DNA from: Pseudomonas cannabina
GTDB lineage: Bacteria > Pseudomonadota > Gammaproteobacteria > Pseudomonadales > Pseudomonadaceae
Reading direction: 5' to 3'
Assembly: GCF_900100365.1 (NCBI RefSeq)
Contig: NZ_FNKU01000001.1
Coordinates: 930,001 to 994,000 of the forward strand
Length of the DNA stretch: 64,000 bases
Part shown: one piece after another, positions 1 to 9,205 of the stretch
Layout: each line of letters opens with the position of its first letter
How positions within the stretch are numbered: position 1 is the stretch's first letter
The notes under the pieces: model-generated
What the model was told of the DNA's origin: nothing
Seen by the model: only the letters and a program-made list of their open reading frames with translations
Database searches by the model: none
Made by a program: the position numbers and the translations under genes

Positions 1-513
1 GCCTGCGAGGATGCTTCGATTACGGCCTATGTACCGCCCAATCGTTCGAAAAACCCTGGCAGTCAGGAAGAGCAGCTCTTTGAGCGAAAAGACTTTATCT
101 ATGAGACCGGACACGATCGTTTCCAGTGTCCGGCAGGCAAATGGTTAACGCTAAAACAGCACAACAAAGGTGATCGGATCTATCAGGCTGAGGTCGATGA
201 CTGCGCCAACTGCGCGCTGAAAACGCAATGCACTCGAGCCCGGCGCCGTTATGTCTCACGACATGCCCATGAAGAGGCTTTCGAGCGGATGGAGCAAAGA
301 ATGCAGGCGCATCCTGAGATGATGGCCAACCGAAGATCCATCGTTGAGCACCCCTTCGGCAACCTCAAGCAATGGCTATTTGGTAATGGCCGTTTCTTGC
401 TGCGACAACTGGAGGGTACAAAAGCTGAAATGGCCTTGGCGGTGAATGCCTATAACCTGAAACGAGCGATTAAAGTGCTCGGTGTGCGCCATCTGATGGC
501 TTTGATGGGCTGA
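1..513 (+). CDS. IS1182-family transposase, C-terminal part only (cut by window start)
   Basis: The reading frame is open from base 1 and matches the last 170 residues of the 474-residue transposase encoded by the two full copies in this window. This part holds a cysteine-rich insertion (spaced Cys pairs around DDCANCALKTQC) and the C-terminal region that contains the last acidic residue expected of a DDE transposase (RRSIVEHPFGNLKQW). The rest of the gene lies upstream of the window, so nothing can be said about its integrity. Stop codon TGA. Confidence 0.93.
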   Translation, partial: ACEDASITAYVPPNRSKNPGSQEEQLFERKDFIYETGHDRFQCPAGKWLTLKQHNKGDRIYQAEVDDCANCALKTQCTRARRRYVSRHAHEEAFERMEQRMQAHPEMMANRRSIVEHPFGNLKQWLFGNGRFLLRQLEGTKAEMALAVNAYNLKRAIKVLGVRHLMALMG

Positions 514-611
514 GCGGACATTTTTTTCGTCTGCTGCCAATACAAAAAAAACGCCCCGAACAAGTCGGGGCGTTTGCTTGGGCCTTCATCAGTGTGTTTT
601 CACACAGTCTG
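1..611 (+). mobile_element. IS1182-family insertion sequence, copy 1 (left part outside window)
   Basis: The right 611 bp are identical in layout to the two complete copies further on, which are 1602-1603 bp. The element ends in the terminal repeat GTTTTCACACAGTCTG, the reverse complement of CAGACTGTGTGAAAAC found at the other ends. Directly outside is TTTGA followed by GCGGTTTTTTT, which looks like the right half of a rho-independent terminator whose left half would lie beyond the IS. A GC-rich hairpin at 550-573 has a strong T run only on the minus strand, so it would stop transcription entering the IS from its right side. The family is inferred from the transposase; ISPsy6 is the P. syringae element I think it matches. 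Confidence 0.9.
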
Positions 612-616
612 TTTGA

Positions 617-932
617 GCGGTTTTTTTGTTTCAGCGTATTCGCTCTACCGTCTCGCTGATCGGCTGGCTTCTCGCCGTCGGTCGAGTGGGGCGTGCTACG
701 TGGACGGAGTCGGTCGTCTCCGGTGCTGATGCTTCCTTATATAGAAGCCGTGCCAGACGCGTCGCCGAGGGTGCAGGGCTTTTTTCTTCCTGGCACCGCA
801 GTGCTCCGCTTTCGTCCTATAAATCCACCCTTTTTCAGTAGGGTGACTTCTTGAGTATGACCCACTAGAATGCATGCCCTTGATTCTGGGGTCGGAAACG
901 GCCGGCTAACGTCTGTGCAACGAGGAATATCC
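617..932 (+). other. Intergenic region upstream of tig
   Basis: About 315 bp between the IS end and tig. I see no tRNA cloverleaf and no convincing open frame. It contains a short hairpin (CACCCT/AGGGTG, 826-845) and a weak -10-like TAGAAT at 866-871 without a good -35. The tig promoter presumably lies here, or further upstream in DNA displaced by the IS. Confidence 0.5.
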
Positions 933-2243
933 ATGCAAGTTTCTGTTGAAAACACTTCCGCTCTTGAGCGCCGCATGACCATTGGCGTGCCCGCCGAACG
1001 CATCGAGACTGAAGTCAACAAGCGTCTGCAGCAGACCGCGCGCAAAGCCAAGATCCCGGGCTTTCGCCCAGGCAAAGTGCCGATGAGCGTCATCCGTCAG
1101 CGTTACGAAGACGGTGCACGACAGGAAGCGCTGGGCGATCTGATTCAGGCGACCTTCTACGAAGCTGTGGTCGAGCAAAAGCTGAACCCGGCCGGTGCGC
1201 CTGCTGTAGAGCCAAAGTCCTTCGAGAAAGGCAAAGATCTGGAATACGTGGCTACTTTCGAAGTATTCCCGGAATTCACCGTCGCCGGTTTCGAGACCAT
1301 CGCGGTAGAGCGTCTGTCCGCCGAGGTGGCTGACAGCGATCTGGACAACATGCTGGAAGTGCTGCGCAAGCAGAACGTTCGCTTCGAAGTCACCGATCGC
1401 GCCGCTCAGAACGAAGATCAGTTGAACATCGATTTCGTGGGCAAGGTCGACGGCGAAGTCTTCGCTGGCGGTTCTGCCACTGCAACCCAGCTGGTTCTGG
1501 GTTCCGGCCGCATGATCCCGGGCTTCGAAGACGGTCTGGTCGGCGCCAAGGCCGGTGAAGAGCGCGTTTTGAACGTAACCTTCCCTGAGGACTATCAGAA
1601 CCTCGAGCTGGCTGGTAAAGCAGCCGAGTTCACCGTGACCGTCAATACCGTTTCCGAGCCAAAGCTGCCTGAGCTGAACGAAGAGTTCTTCAAGCAGTTC
1701 GGCATCAAGGAAACCGGCATCGAAGGCTTCCGCGCCGAAGTTCGCAAGAACATGGAGCGCGAGCTGCGTCAGGCGATCAAGTCCAAGGTCAAGAATCAGG
1801 TGATGGACGGTCTGCTGGCTGCCAACCCGATCGAAGTGCCTAAAGCGCTGCTGGAAAACGAAGTCAATCGTCTGCGCGTTCAGGCCGTTCAGCAGTTTGG
1901 TGGCAACATCAAGCCTGACCAGTTGCCGGCCGAGCTGTTCGAAGAGCAAGCCAAGCGTCGTGTCGAGCTGGGCCTGATCGTTGCCGAGGTCGTCAAGCAG
2001 TTCGATCTCAAGCCTGATGACGCTCGCGTACGCGAGATGATCCAGGAAATGGCTTCCGCTTATCAGGAGCCAGAGCAGGTTGTGGCCTGGTACTACAAGA
2101 ACGAGCAGCAAATGAACGAAGTACGTTCTGTTGTGCTTGAAGAGCAAGTTGTAGATACTGTTTTGCAGAAAGCTAGCGTGACCGACAAATCGGTCTCCTA
2201 CGAAGAAGCTGTCAAGCCGGTGGAAGCTCCAAAAGCCGACTGA
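933..2243 (+). CDS. tig: Trigger factor, ribosome-associated chaperone
   Basis: 436 residues, the usual length. Trigger factor binds the ribosomal exit tunnel through L23 and shields nascent chains; it also has peptidyl-prolyl isomerase activity. The ribosome-binding signature GFRPGKVP is at residues 43-50 of the N-terminal domain, an FKBP-type PPIase domain follows (about 160-245), then the helical C-terminal chaperone domain. The start chosen has GAGGA 6 nt upstream and gives the canonical MQVSVENTS start; longer in-frame ATGs upstream lack this. It is followed by clpP and clpX, the conserved order in proteobacteria. The gene sits immediately right of an IS copy, so its native upstream promoter may have been altered. 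Confidence 0.98.
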   Translation: MQVSVENTSALERRMTIGVPAERIETEVNKRLQQTARKAKIPGFRPGKVPMSVIRQRYEDGARQEALGDLIQATFYEAVVEQKLNPAGAPAVEPKSFEKGKDLEYVATFEVFPEFTVAGFETIAVERLSAEVADSDLDNMLEVLRKQNVRFEVTDRAAQNEDQLNIDFVGKVDGEVFAGGSATATQLVLGSGRMIPGFEDGLVGAKAGEERVLNVTFPEDYQNLELAGKAAEFTVTVNTVSEPKLPELNEEFFKQFGIKETGIEGFRAEVRKNMERELRQAIKSKVKNQVMDGLLAANPIEVPKALLENEVNRLRVQAVQQFGGNIKPDQLPAELFEEQAKRRVELGLIVAEVVKQFDLKPDDARVREMIQEMASAYQEPEQVVAWYYKNEQQMNEVRSVVLEEQVVDTVLQKASVTDKSVSYEEAVKPVEAPKAD

Positions 2244-2267
2244 TTTCTCTTTTCGTGCGAAAACACC

Positions 2268-2295
2268 CACAAGCCAGCCTTCGCGCTGGCTTGTG
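2268..2295 (+). terminator. Intergenic hairpin between tig and clpP
   Basis: Eleven-base-pair perfect stem (CACAAGCCAGC / GCTGGCTTGTG) with a 6-nt loop. It has no T run after it on the plus strand, so it is more likely an attenuator or an RNA-stability hairpin within the tig-clpPX transcript than a full terminator. Confidence 0.55.
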
Positions 2296-2325
2296 CGTAT
2301 TCAAGACTCGACTATTTGGGAGTGA

Positions 2326-2976
2326 ATGCAGGACATGTCCCGCAATTCTTATATTCAGCAGAACTCTGACATCCAGGCCGCTGGCGGCCTGGTCCCGATG
2401 GTTATCGAGCAGTCCGCCCGTGGCGAACGCGCCTATGACATCTATTCGCGCCTTCTCAAGGAGCGAGTCATCTTTATGGTTGGTCCGGTAGAGGACTACA
2501 TGGCCAACCTTATCGCGGCGCAACTGCTTTTCCTTGAAGCGGAAAACCCGGACAAGGATATCCATCTCTACATCAACTCACCGGGCGGTTCGGTGACTGC
2601 GGGCATGTCGATCTACGACACCATGCAGTTCATCAAACCCGACGTTTCGACCATCTGTATCGGTCAGGCGTGCAGCATGGGTGCCTTCCTGCTGGCGGGT
2701 GGTGCAGAAGGCAAGCGTCATTGCCTGCCCAACTCGCGGATGATGATTCACCAACCGCTGGGCGGTTTCCAGGGTCAGGCGTCGGACATCGACATCCATG
2801 CCAAGGAAATCCTGCACATCCGTCACCGCCTGAACTCGTTGTTGGCGCATCACACCGGTCAGAGCCTCGAGACCATCGAGCGCGACACCGAACGTGACAA
2901 CTTCATGAGCGCAGAGCGCGCGGCTGAATACGGCCTCATCGACTCCGTGATCAACAAGCGTCAAATGCCTGCCTAA
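2326..2976 (+). CDS. clpP: ATP-dependent Clp protease proteolytic subunit
   Basis: Serine peptidase of family S14 that forms the double-heptamer chamber fed by ClpX (next gene) or ClpA. The catalytic triad is visible: Ser117 in GQACSMGAF, His142 in MMIHQPLGG, and the Asp in RDTERD. The [12 protein letters not shown] segment forms the oxyanion region. 216 residues from this ATG; a second ATG nine bases downstream (2335) would give 213 residues and is equally possible. GGGAG lies 3 nt before the first ATG and 12 before the second, so spacing does not settle it. No long propeptide is seen. Confidence 0.97.
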
Positions 2977-3082
2977 GCGGCTCAAAATGTAGGGGGTCGG
3001 CACAACCGACCGCCTGCGGACTTGAAAAAGCCCGCAAGAGCCTTCATCTTGTGTTGCAAGCCTACCGGATTGGATCGATCGA

Positions 3083-4366
3083 ATGACTGACACCCGCAAC
3101 GGCGAGGACAACGGCAAATTGCTCTATTGCTCCTTCTGTGGCAAAAGCCAGCATGAAGTGCGCAAATTGATTGCCGGCCCCTCGGTCTTTATCTGCGACG
3201 AGTGCGTCGACCTGTGCAATGACATCATCCGCGAGGAGGTGCAGGAAGCCCAGGCCGAAAGCAGCGCGCATAAATTGCCTTCGCCTAAAGAAATCAGCGG
3301 CATCCTTGACCAGTACGTCATCGGTCAGGAACGTGCCAAAAAGGTTCTCGCAGTAGCGGTGTACAACCACTACAAGCGTCTGAACCAGCGTGACAAGAAA
3401 AACGACGATGTCGAGCTCGGCAAGAGCAATATCCTGCTGATCGGCCCGACGGGTTCCGGCAAGACGCTGTTGGCCGAAACGCTGGCTCGTCTGCTCAATG
3501 TCCCGTTCACCATCGCTGACGCCACCACCCTGACCGAAGCCGGTTACGTGGGTGAGGACGTCGAAAACATCATCCAGAAGCTGTTGCAGAAATGCGATTA
3601 CGATGTCGAGAAGGCCCAGATGGGTATTGTCTACATCGATGAAATCGACAAGATTTCGCGCAAATCCGACAACCCTTCAATCACTCGTGACGTGTCCGGC
3701 GAAGGCGTGCAACAAGCCTTGCTGAAACTGATCGAGGGCACCGTGGCTTCCGTGCCTCCTCAGGGCGGGCGCAAGCACCCACAGCAGGAATTCCTGCAAG
3801 TGGACACACGTAACATTCTCTTTATCTGCGGTGGCGCCTTCTCGGGCCTGGAAAAGGTCATTCAGAACCGTTCCACCCGTGGCGGCATCGGCTTCAACGC
3901 TGAAGTTCGCAGTAAGGAGGAGGGCAAGAAGGTGGGCGAGTCCCTGCGTGAAGTCGAACCTGACGATCTGGTCAAGTTCGGTCTGATCCCGGAGTTCGTG
4001 GGTCGTCTGCCGGTGCTTGCAACGCTCGACGAATTGGATGAGGCTGCTCTGATCCAGATCCTCACCGAGCCGAAGAACGCGCTGACCAAGCAGTACGCCA
4101 AGCTGTTCGAGATGGAAGGCGTGGACCTCGAATTCCGCACCGATGCGCTGAAATCGGTTGCCCGTCGTGCGCTCGAGCGCAAGACCGGTGCTCGTGGTCT
4201 GCGTTCGATCCTCGAAGGCGTTCTGCTCGACACCATGTACGAGATCCCGTCGCAAAGCGATGTGAGCAAGGTGGTGATCGACGAGAGCGTGATCGATGGA
4301 ACGTCCAAGCCGTTGCTGATCTACGAAAACAGCGAGCCGCCCGCCAAGGTTGCTCCTGACGCGTAA
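3083..4366 (+). CDS. clpX: ATP-dependent Clp protease ATP-binding subunit ClpX
   Basis: 427-residue AAA+ unfoldase that recognises, unfolds and delivers substrates to ClpP. The N-terminal C4 zinc finger has Cys16, Cys19, Cys38 and Cys41. Walker A is GPTGSGKT and Walker B is [10 protein letters not shown]; the sensor/arginine-finger region follows FVGRLPVLA, and GARGLRSI marks sensor 2. It lies 106 bp after clpP; a GGTCGG/CCGACC hairpin (2995-3011) lies in the gap. Its native terminator is split by IS copy 2, so its transcript now ends at the IS-borne terminator. Confidence 0.98.
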   Translation: MTDTRNGEDNGKLLYCSFCGKSQHEVRKLIAGPSVFICDECVDLCNDIIREEVQEAQAESSAHKLPSPKEISGILDQYVIGQERAKKVLAVAVYNHYKRLNQRDKKNDDVELGKSNILLIGPTGSGKTLLAETLARLLNVPFTIADATTLTEAGYVGEDVENIIQKLLQKCDYDVEKAQMGIVYIDEIDKISRKSDNPSITRDVSGEGVQQALLKLIEGTVASVPPQGGRKHPQQEFLQVDTRNILFICGGAFSGLEKVIQNRSTRGGIGFNAEVRSKEEGKKVGESLREVEPDDLVKFGLIPEFVGRLPVLATLDELDEAALIQILTEPKNALTKQYAKLFEMEGVDLEFRTDALKSVARRALERKTGARGLRSILEGVLLDTMYEIPSQSDVSKVVIDESVIDGTSKPLLIYENSEPPAKVAPDA

Positions 4367-4450
4367 ACCACGGTGTGTGTTTGCGTGTGAAGTGACACAA
4401 AAGGGGGCCTTTGACAGACTGTGTGAAAACACACTGATGAAGGCCCAAGC

Positions 4451-4482
4451 AAACGCCCCGACTTGTTCGGGGCGTTTTTTTT
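4451..4482 (+). terminator. IS-borne rho-independent terminator now ending clpX
   Basis: Stem AAACGCCCCGA / TCGGGGCGTTT with a 5-nt loop, followed by a T run. On the plus strand this is a strong terminator that reads clpX transcripts, replacing the native one split by the insertion. From the IS point of view it stops transcription entering antisense to the transposase. Confidence 0.85.
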
Positions 4483-4512
4483 GTATTGGCAGCAGACGAA
4501 AAAAATGTCCGC

Positions 4513-5937
4513 TCAGCCCATCAAAGCCATCAGATGGCGCACACCGAGCACTTTAATCGCTCGTTTCAGGTTATAGGCATTCACCGCCAAGGCCATTTCA
4601 GCTTTTGTACCCTCCAGTTGTCGCAGCAAGAAACGGCCATTACCAAATAGCCATTGCTTGAGGTTGCCGAAGGGGTGCTCAACGATGGATCTTCGGTTGG
4701 CCATCATCTCAGGATGCGCCTGCATTCTTTGCTCCATCCGCTCGAAAGCCTCTTCATGGGCATGTCGTGAGACATAACGGCGCCGGGCTCGAGTGCATTG
4801 CGTTTTCAGCGCGCAGTTGGCGCAGTCATCGACCTCAGCCTGATAGATCCGATCACCTTTGTTGTGCTGTTTTAGCGTTAACCATTTGCCTGCCGGACAC
4901 TGGAAACGATCGTGTCCGGTCTCATAGATAAAGTCTTTTCGCTCAAAGAGCTGCTCTTCCTGACTGCCAGGGTTTTTCGAACGATTGGGCGGTACATAGG
5001 CCGTAATCGAAGCATCCTCGCAGGCCTGAAACTGCTTGCCATTGGAGTAGCCGGCATCGGCAGTGACCGTCAGATCATCTTGCTGTAACTCTGCTTTGGC
5101 GGCCTTGGCCATCGGCTCCAGTTGCTTTCGGTCATCGCCATCTTGGGTGACCTCATGATGCAAAATCAGGCAATGCTCGGCGTCCACGACGGTTTGCACG
5201 TTGTAGGCCACACGTGGCCCTTTGGCCGTGCGCATCATTCGGGCATCGCTTTCATGGGTGTTGAACTGCTCGATGCCCATCGAACGCATCAGTGCCTGGC
5301 AACTCTGATTATCCTGTTGTCGAGCCTCAAGCTGTGCCAGGGCTACCTTGATTGCGCTGCGATCAATTGAATCTGTGGTTTCAGCCTTGTCGGCCTCATC
5401 CAGCTCGGCCAGATACTGAGCGATGCGCTTATCCAGTTTTTCTTCCTGGCGCTTGAGCTGCTTCAAATTCACATGACGCCGTGAGGATGCGACCGCCTGA
5501 AACTTGCTGCCGTCGATGGCCACCAACTCACCGGCGATCAAGCCTGCCGTGCGACAAAACCGAACGAAAGCACGGCAGGTCGCGATGAAGGCGGGTTTAT
5601 TGTTCTTGCGAAAATCGGCGATGGTCTTGAAGTCGGGCTTGAGCCGGTTGATCAGCCACATCACTTCGATGTTGCGCTGACACTCGGCTTCAAGACGTCG
5701 CGATGAGCGAATCCGCTGAAAATAGCCGTAGAGGTAGAGTTTTAGCTGATCGGCGGGATCATAAGCAGGGCGCCCCGTGCTTTTTGGAATCGCTTTATCG
5801 AAGCCCAGTTGCACCAGATCGAGCCTGGCAACGTACAGGTCAATGACACGAACGAGGTGATCCTCGGGGATCAACTCTTCCAGCGAGACCGGGAATAGGC
5901 TGGTCTGGCTGCGGGACTCACCTTGGATGTAGGCCAT
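4513..5937 (-). CDS. IS1182-family transposase
   Basis: DDE-type transposase, 474 residues from the MAYIQGESRSQ start, or 486 from an upstream ATG (5973). I prefer the shorter start because the upstream ATG lies inside the left arm of a hairpin that ends in a T run and has no Shine-Dalgarno; neither start has a clear ribosome site. Domains: an N-terminal helical DNA-binding region (DUF772-like, with GRPAYDPADQLKLYLYGY), catalytic Asp in LVAIDGSKF and in TVTADAGYSNG, a cysteine-rich insertion, and a C-terminal acidic residue near RRSIVEHPFGN. The protein is identical to that of copy 3. Apparently intact. Confidence 0.95.
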   Translation of the reverse strand: MAYIQGESRSQTSLFPVSLEELIPEDHLVRVIDLYVARLDLVQLGFDKAIPKSTGRPAYDPADQLKLYLYGYFQRIRSSRRLEAECQRNIEVMWLINRLKPDFKTIADFRKNNKPAFIATCRAFVRFCRTAGLIAGELVAIDGSKFQAVASSRRHVNLKQLKRQEEKLDKRIAQYLAELDEADKAETTDSIDRSAIKVALAQLEARQQDNQSCQALMRSMGIEQFNTHESDARMMRTAKGPRVAYNVQTVVDAEHCLILHHEVTQDGDDRKQLEPMAKAAKAELQQDDLTVTADAGYSNGKQFQACEDASITAYVPPNRSKNPGSQEEQLFERKDFIYETGHDRFQCPAGKWLTLKQHNKGDRIYQAEVDDCANCALKTQCTRARRRYVSRHAHEEAFERMEQRMQAHPEMMANRRSIVEHPFGNLKQWLFGNGRFLLRQLEGTKAEMALAVNAYNLKRAIKVLGVRHLMALMG

Positions 5938-6098
5938 AACGAAAAATGCTCTGTATCTTTCGATACGGAGCATTTTCTTTGAGCGCTGCGCAGATTGCTA
6001 GGTTTTCACACAGTCTGTTTGAGGTCCCCTTTTGCATTTTTAGCCAGTTCATTCGTCTTGTATGAAGAATCTGATCTTGGCGGGTCACCTCACTAGAG

Positions 6099-6127
6099 CT
6101 TGTTTTTTTTGAACGCTACCCCCATCT
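6099..6127 (+). promoter_or_regulatory. Candidate sigma-32 (heat-shock) promoter for lon
   Basis: CTTGTT, 15 nt, then CCCCATCT. This is close to the RpoH consensus CTTGAA-N11-16-CCCCATNT and lies 57 bp before the lon start. E. coli lon is a known RpoH target, so the placement makes sense. The assignment rests on sequence match only. Confidence 0.7.
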
Positions 6128-6183
6128 TGGCTTCAAGCTAATTCCATCTGTCCCGGCCGATTGGCCGCTGTAGAGGCGAAATC

Positions 6184-8580
6184 ATGAAGACCACTATTGA
6201 ATTGCCTCTTTTGCCATTGCGTGATGTCGTGGTTTATCCGCATATGGTTATCCCGCTGTTCGTGGGGCGCGAGAAGTCTATCGAAGCCCTTGAAGCGGCA
6301 ATGACAGGCGACAAGCAGATCCTGCTGCTCGCGCAAAGAAACCCGGCTGACGACGACCCTGACGAAAAGGCGTTGTACAGCGTAGGTACCATTGCCACGG
6401 TCCTGCAGTTGCTCAAACTGCCCGATGGCACCGTCAAGGTGCTGGTAGAGGGCGAGCAGCGCGGTTCGGTCGAGCGCTTCATCGAAGTCGATGGTCATTA
6501 CCGTGCCGATGTGGCGCTGATCGACGAAGTCGACGCGCCGGATCGTGAATCCGAAGTGTTCGTACGCAGCCTGCTGGCTCAATTCGAGCAATACGTGCAG
6601 TTGGGCAAAAAGGTTCCTGCAGAGGTCCTGTCGTCGCTTAACAGCATCGACGAGCCCGGTCGCCTGGTAGACACCATGGCGGCGCACATGGCGCTGAAGA
6701 TCGAGCAGAAGCAGGAAATCCTCGAGATTATCGACCTGTCGGCTCGTGTCGAGCACGTGCTGGCCTTGCTGGACGCTGAAATCGACCTGTTGCAGGTTGA
6801 AAAGCGCATTCGCGGTCGTGTCAAAAAACAAATGGAGCGCAGCCAGCGCGAGTACTACCTGAATGAGCAGATGAAGGCCATTCAGAAAGAACTGGGCGAT
6901 GGCGACGAAGGCCATAACGAAATCGAAGAGCTGAAAAAGCGCATTGATGCTGCCGGTCTGCCGAAAGACGCACTGACCAAGGCGACGGCTGAGCTGAACA
7001 AGCTCAAACAGATGTCGCCGATGTCTGCCGAAGCGACCGTGGTGCGCACCTACATCGACTGGCTGGTGCAAGTGCCGTGGAAGGCACAGAGCAAAGTGCG
7101 CCTGGACCTGGCGCGTGCCGAGGCGATTCTCGACGCCGACCATTACGGTCTCGACGAGGTCAAGGAGCGCATCCTCGAATACCTCGCCGTGCAGAAGCGC
7201 GTGAAGAAAATTCGCGGTCCTGTGCTGTGCCTGGTCGGGCCACCCGGTGTAGGTAAAACCTCGCTGGCGGAGTCCATTGCCAGTGCGACCAACCGCAAAT
7301 TCGTGCGCATGGCGCTCGGTGGCGTACGCGATGAAGCGGAAATTCGTGGTCATCGCCGTACGTATATCGGTTCGATGCCAGGAAGATTGATACAAAAGAT
7401 GACAAAGGTGGGCGTCCGCAACCCGCTGTTCCTCCTCGACGAAATCGACAAGATGGGCAGCGACATGCGTGGCGATCCGGCCTCGGCGCTGCTGGAAGTG
7501 CTTGACCCCGAGCAGAACCACAATTTCAACGATCACTACCTGGAAGTCGACTATGACCTCTCGGACGTGATGTTCCTCTGCACCTCGAACTCGATGAACA
7601 TCCCGCCAGCGTTGCTGGACCGGATGGAAGTCATTCGGTTGCCGGGCTACACCGAAGACGAAAAGATCAACATCGCCGTCAAGTACCTCTCGCCCAAGCA
7701 GATTCAGGCGAACGGCCTGAAGAAGGGCGAGATCCAGTTCGACGAGGAAGCGATCCGCGACATCATTCGCTATTACACCCGTGAAGCGGGCGTGCGCGGG
7801 CTTGAGCGGCAGATTGCCAAGGTCTGCCGCAAGGCAGTCAAAGAACACACGATGGAAAAACGTTTCTCCGTGCACGTCACGGCGGAGATGCTTGAGCACT
7901 TCCTGGGTGTGCGCAAATTCCGCTACGGCCTTGCCGAGCAGCAGGATCAGATCGGTCAGGTGACCGGGCTGGCGTGGACGCAGGTGGGCGGCGAATTGTT
8001 GACCATCGAAGCGGCTGTCGTATCGGGCAAGGGCCAGTTGATCAAGACCGGTTCGCTGGGCGATGTGATGGTCGAGTCCATCACGGCAGCGCAGACCGTG
8101 GTGCGTAGCAGGGCCCGCAGTCTGGGCATTCCGGCCGATTTCCACGAGAAGCACGACACGCATATTCACATGCCTGAGGGGGCGACTCCGAAGGACGGTC
8201 CGAGTGCCGGCGTGGGGATGTGTACAGCTCTGGTATCGGCGCTGACTCAGATTCCGGTGCGTGCGGATGTGGCAATGACCGGTGAAATCACCTTGCGCGG
8301 ACAAGTGCTGGCGATTGGTGGTTTGAAGGAAAAATTGCTGGCGGCGCATCGCGGCGGCATCAAAACGGTGATCATTCCGGAAGAAAATGTACGCGATTTG
8401 AAGGAGATTCCTGACAACATCAAACAGGATCTGCAGATCAAGCCCGTTAAATGGATTGACGAAGTCCTGCAAATTGCGCTGCAATACGCGCCGGAGCCGT
8501 TGCCGGAAACAGCAACCGATCTGGTTGCAAAGGACGAAAAACGCGAGACTGACTCTAAGGACAGAATTAGCACGCATTAA
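6184..8580 (+). CDS. lon: ATP-dependent protease Lon
   Basis: 798-residue cytoplasmic AAA+ serine protease that degrades misfolded and regulatory proteins. It has an N-terminal substrate-binding domain (about 10-200), a coiled helical region, Walker A GPPGVGKT (about residue 352), Walker [11 protein letters not shown], and the Ser-Lys dyad Ser674 (PKDGPSAG) and Lys717 ([12 protein letters not shown]), spaced 43 residues apart as in E. coli. GAGGCG lies 5 nt before the ATG. It follows clpX at the usual place, but an IS now separates the two, and it precedes hupB as in other gammaproteobacteria. In pseudomonads Lon affects type III secretion and swarming through regulator turnover; that is known of the family, not seen here. 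Confidence 0.98.
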   Translation: MKTTIELPLLPLRDVVVYPHMVIPLFVGREKSIEALEAAMTGDKQILLLAQRNPADDDPDEKALYSVGTIATVLQLLKLPDGTVKVLVEGEQRGSVERFIEVDGHYRADVALIDEVDAPDRESEVFVRSLLAQFEQYVQLGKKVPAEVLSSLNSIDEPGRLVDTMAAHMALKIEQKQEILEIIDLSARVEHVLALLDAEIDLLQVEKRIRGRVKKQMERSQREYYLNEQMKAIQKELGDGDEGHNEIEELKKRIDAAGLPKDALTKATAELNKLKQMSPMSAEATVVRTYIDWLVQVPWKAQSKVRLDLARAEAILDADHYGLDEVKERILEYLAVQKRVKKIRGPVLCLVGPPGVGKTSLAESIASATNRKFVRMALGGVRDEAEIRGHRRTYIGSMPGRLIQKMTKVGVRNPLFLLDEIDKMGSDMRGDPASALLEVLDPEQNHNFNDHYLEVDYDLSDVMFLCTSNSMNIPPALLDRMEVIRLPGYTEDEKINIAVKYLSPKQIQANGLKKGEIQFDEEAIRDIIRYYTREAGVRGLERQIAKVCRKAVKEHTMEKRFSVHVTAEMLEHFLGVRKFRYGLAEQQDQIGQVTGLAWTQVGGELLTIEAAVVSGKGQLIKTGSLGDVMVESITAAQTVVRSRARSLGIPADFHEKHDTHIHMPEGATPKDGPSAGVGMCTALVSALTQIPVRADVAMTGEITLRGQVLAIGGLKEKLLAAHRGGIKTVIIPEENVRDLKEIPDNIKQDLQIKPVKWIDEVLQIALQYAPEPLPETATDLVAKDEKRETDSKDRISTH

Positions 8581-8596
8581 GACTGGACAGGCTTCC

Positions 8597-8626
8597 TTGA
8601 CAGCTTTTTAGAGCCCTTGTTATAAA
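8597..8626 (+). promoter_or_regulatory. Sigma-70 promoter for hupB
   Basis: Perfect -35 TTGACA, then 17-18 nt to TTATAA/TATAAA, about 100 bp before hupB. The -10 lies in the loop of an inverted repeat (AGAGCC 8610-8615 / GGCTCT 8629-8634) that could also act as the lon terminator. Confidence 0.75.
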
Positions 8627-8726
8627 GCGGCTCTTTAAAGCAAGCACCAGCAAGCCTTCCTGCGCTCGTTTTGCTTAACACCTAAAACTTAAAAACGTAC
8701 TCAAAATAGAGATAAGGGGACTTAGA

Positions 8727-8999
8727 GTGAACAAGTCGGAACTGATTGATGCTATCGCTGCATCTGCTGATATCCCGAAAGCTGCTGCTGGCCGTGCGCT
8801 GGACGCAGTGATCGAATCCGTCACTGGCGCTCTGAAGGCTGGCGACTCGGTTGTTTTGGTTGGCTTTGGTACGTTCTCCGTTACTGATCGTCCTGCTCGC
8901 ATCGGTCGTAATCCTCAGACCGGTAAAACGCTGGAAATCGCTGCTGCTAAAAAACCAGGTTTCAAAGCCGGTAAAGCCCTCAAAGAAGCTGTCAACTAA
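8727..8999 (+). CDS. hupB: DNA-binding protein HU-beta
   Basis: 90-residue nucleoid protein that bends DNA as a dimer. The whole protein is the HU/IHF fold; the DNA-inserting arm is seen as [17 protein letters not shown], with the conserved proline in RNPQTG, and the fold has GFGTFSV before it. The start is GTG, with AAGGGGA about 7 nt upstream. It follows lon, the conserved position of hupB. Confidence 0.97.
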   Translation: MNKSELIDAIAASADIPKAAAGRALDAVIESVTGALKAGDSVVLVGFGTFSVTDRPARIGRNPQTGKTLEIAAAKKPGFKAGKALKEAVN

Positions 9000-9048
9000 G
9001 CCTCTCGATGCCTTTGCCCGCTGGGTCGGACCAAGTCTGATCCAGTAG

Positions 9049-9103
9049 CGGAGCGGTGGTGCATTCGGTTGCAACACCGAAGGGTTCGAGCCCTCCCGCT
9101 CCG
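9049..9103 (+). ncRNA. Short tRNA-Cys-like element lacking a D arm
   Basis: A perfect 7-bp acceptor-like stem (CGGAGCG / CGCTCCG) encloses a 6-bp anticodon-like stem (TTCGGT / ACCGAA) whose loop contains TTGCAAC, the loop of tRNA-Cys with anticodon GCA. A T-arm-like GGGTTCGAGCCC follows. The total is only 55 nt and the D arm is collapsed to a few bases; no CCA is encoded. A terminator follows 11 nt later, so it may be transcribed as a small RNA. It is either a decayed tRNA gene or a tRNA-mimicking RNA. I do not think it is a working tRNA. Confidence 0.55.
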
Positions 9104-9114
9104 TCAGTTACGAG

Positions 9115-9142
9115 AAGGCGCATCCTCGGATGCGCCTTTCTT
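9115..9142 (+). terminator. Rho-independent terminator after hupB / tRNA-like element
   Basis: Ten-base-pair stem AAGGCGCATC / GATGCGCCTT with a CTCG tetraloop, then TTTCTTC. It ends the hupB transcript or the tRNA-like RNA just upstream. Confidence 0.75.
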
Positions 9143-9205
9143 CTATCCGCTTTCTACCCACGCTCCGCGGTTGGTTAGTCAGTACCACCGTTTTGGGGGA
9201 CGCAA

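Larger units (their letters stand above)
4415..6017 (-). mobile_element. IS1182-family insertion sequence, copy 2 (complete, 1603 bp)
   Basis: Complete element bounded by a perfect 16-bp terminal inverted repeat, CAGACTGTGTGAAAAC, with direct repeats TTTGA on both sides. It has a single transposase gene on the minus strand. Both ends carry hairpins: near the transposase start, a stem capped by a GAAA loop; near the transposase end, a GC-rich terminator. Compared with copy 3 it has one extra base in the 3' non-coding part (near 4495). Confidence 0.95.
4399..6033 (+). terminator. Native clpX terminator split by IS insertion
   Basis: The left arm AAAAGGGGGCC (4399-4409) with loop TTTGA lies before the IS, and TTTGA with the right arm GGTCCCCTTTT (6023-6033) lies after it. 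Joining them with a single TTTGA gives an 11-bp stem (one G-U pair), a 5-nt loop and a T run: a standard rho-independent terminator. The IS therefore entered the loop and duplicated it. Confidence 0.85.

Noticed and set aside
617..932. Search for a tRNA cluster upstream of tig
   Set aside because: No acceptor/T-arm pairing with TTCRA loop could be found.
906..2270. 454-codon open frame antisense to tig (and similar 814-codon frame antisense to lon, 518-codon frame antisense to ppiD)
   Set aside because: These are shadows caused by GC-rich third positions of strongly coding genes on the other strand; translations show no domains and no ribosome sites.
1..6017. Composite transposon carrying tig-clpP-clpX
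   Set aside because: The genes are in their conserved chromosomal order with lon, and the terminator halves around copy 2 match as one ancestral site, so the two IS copies look like independent insertions.
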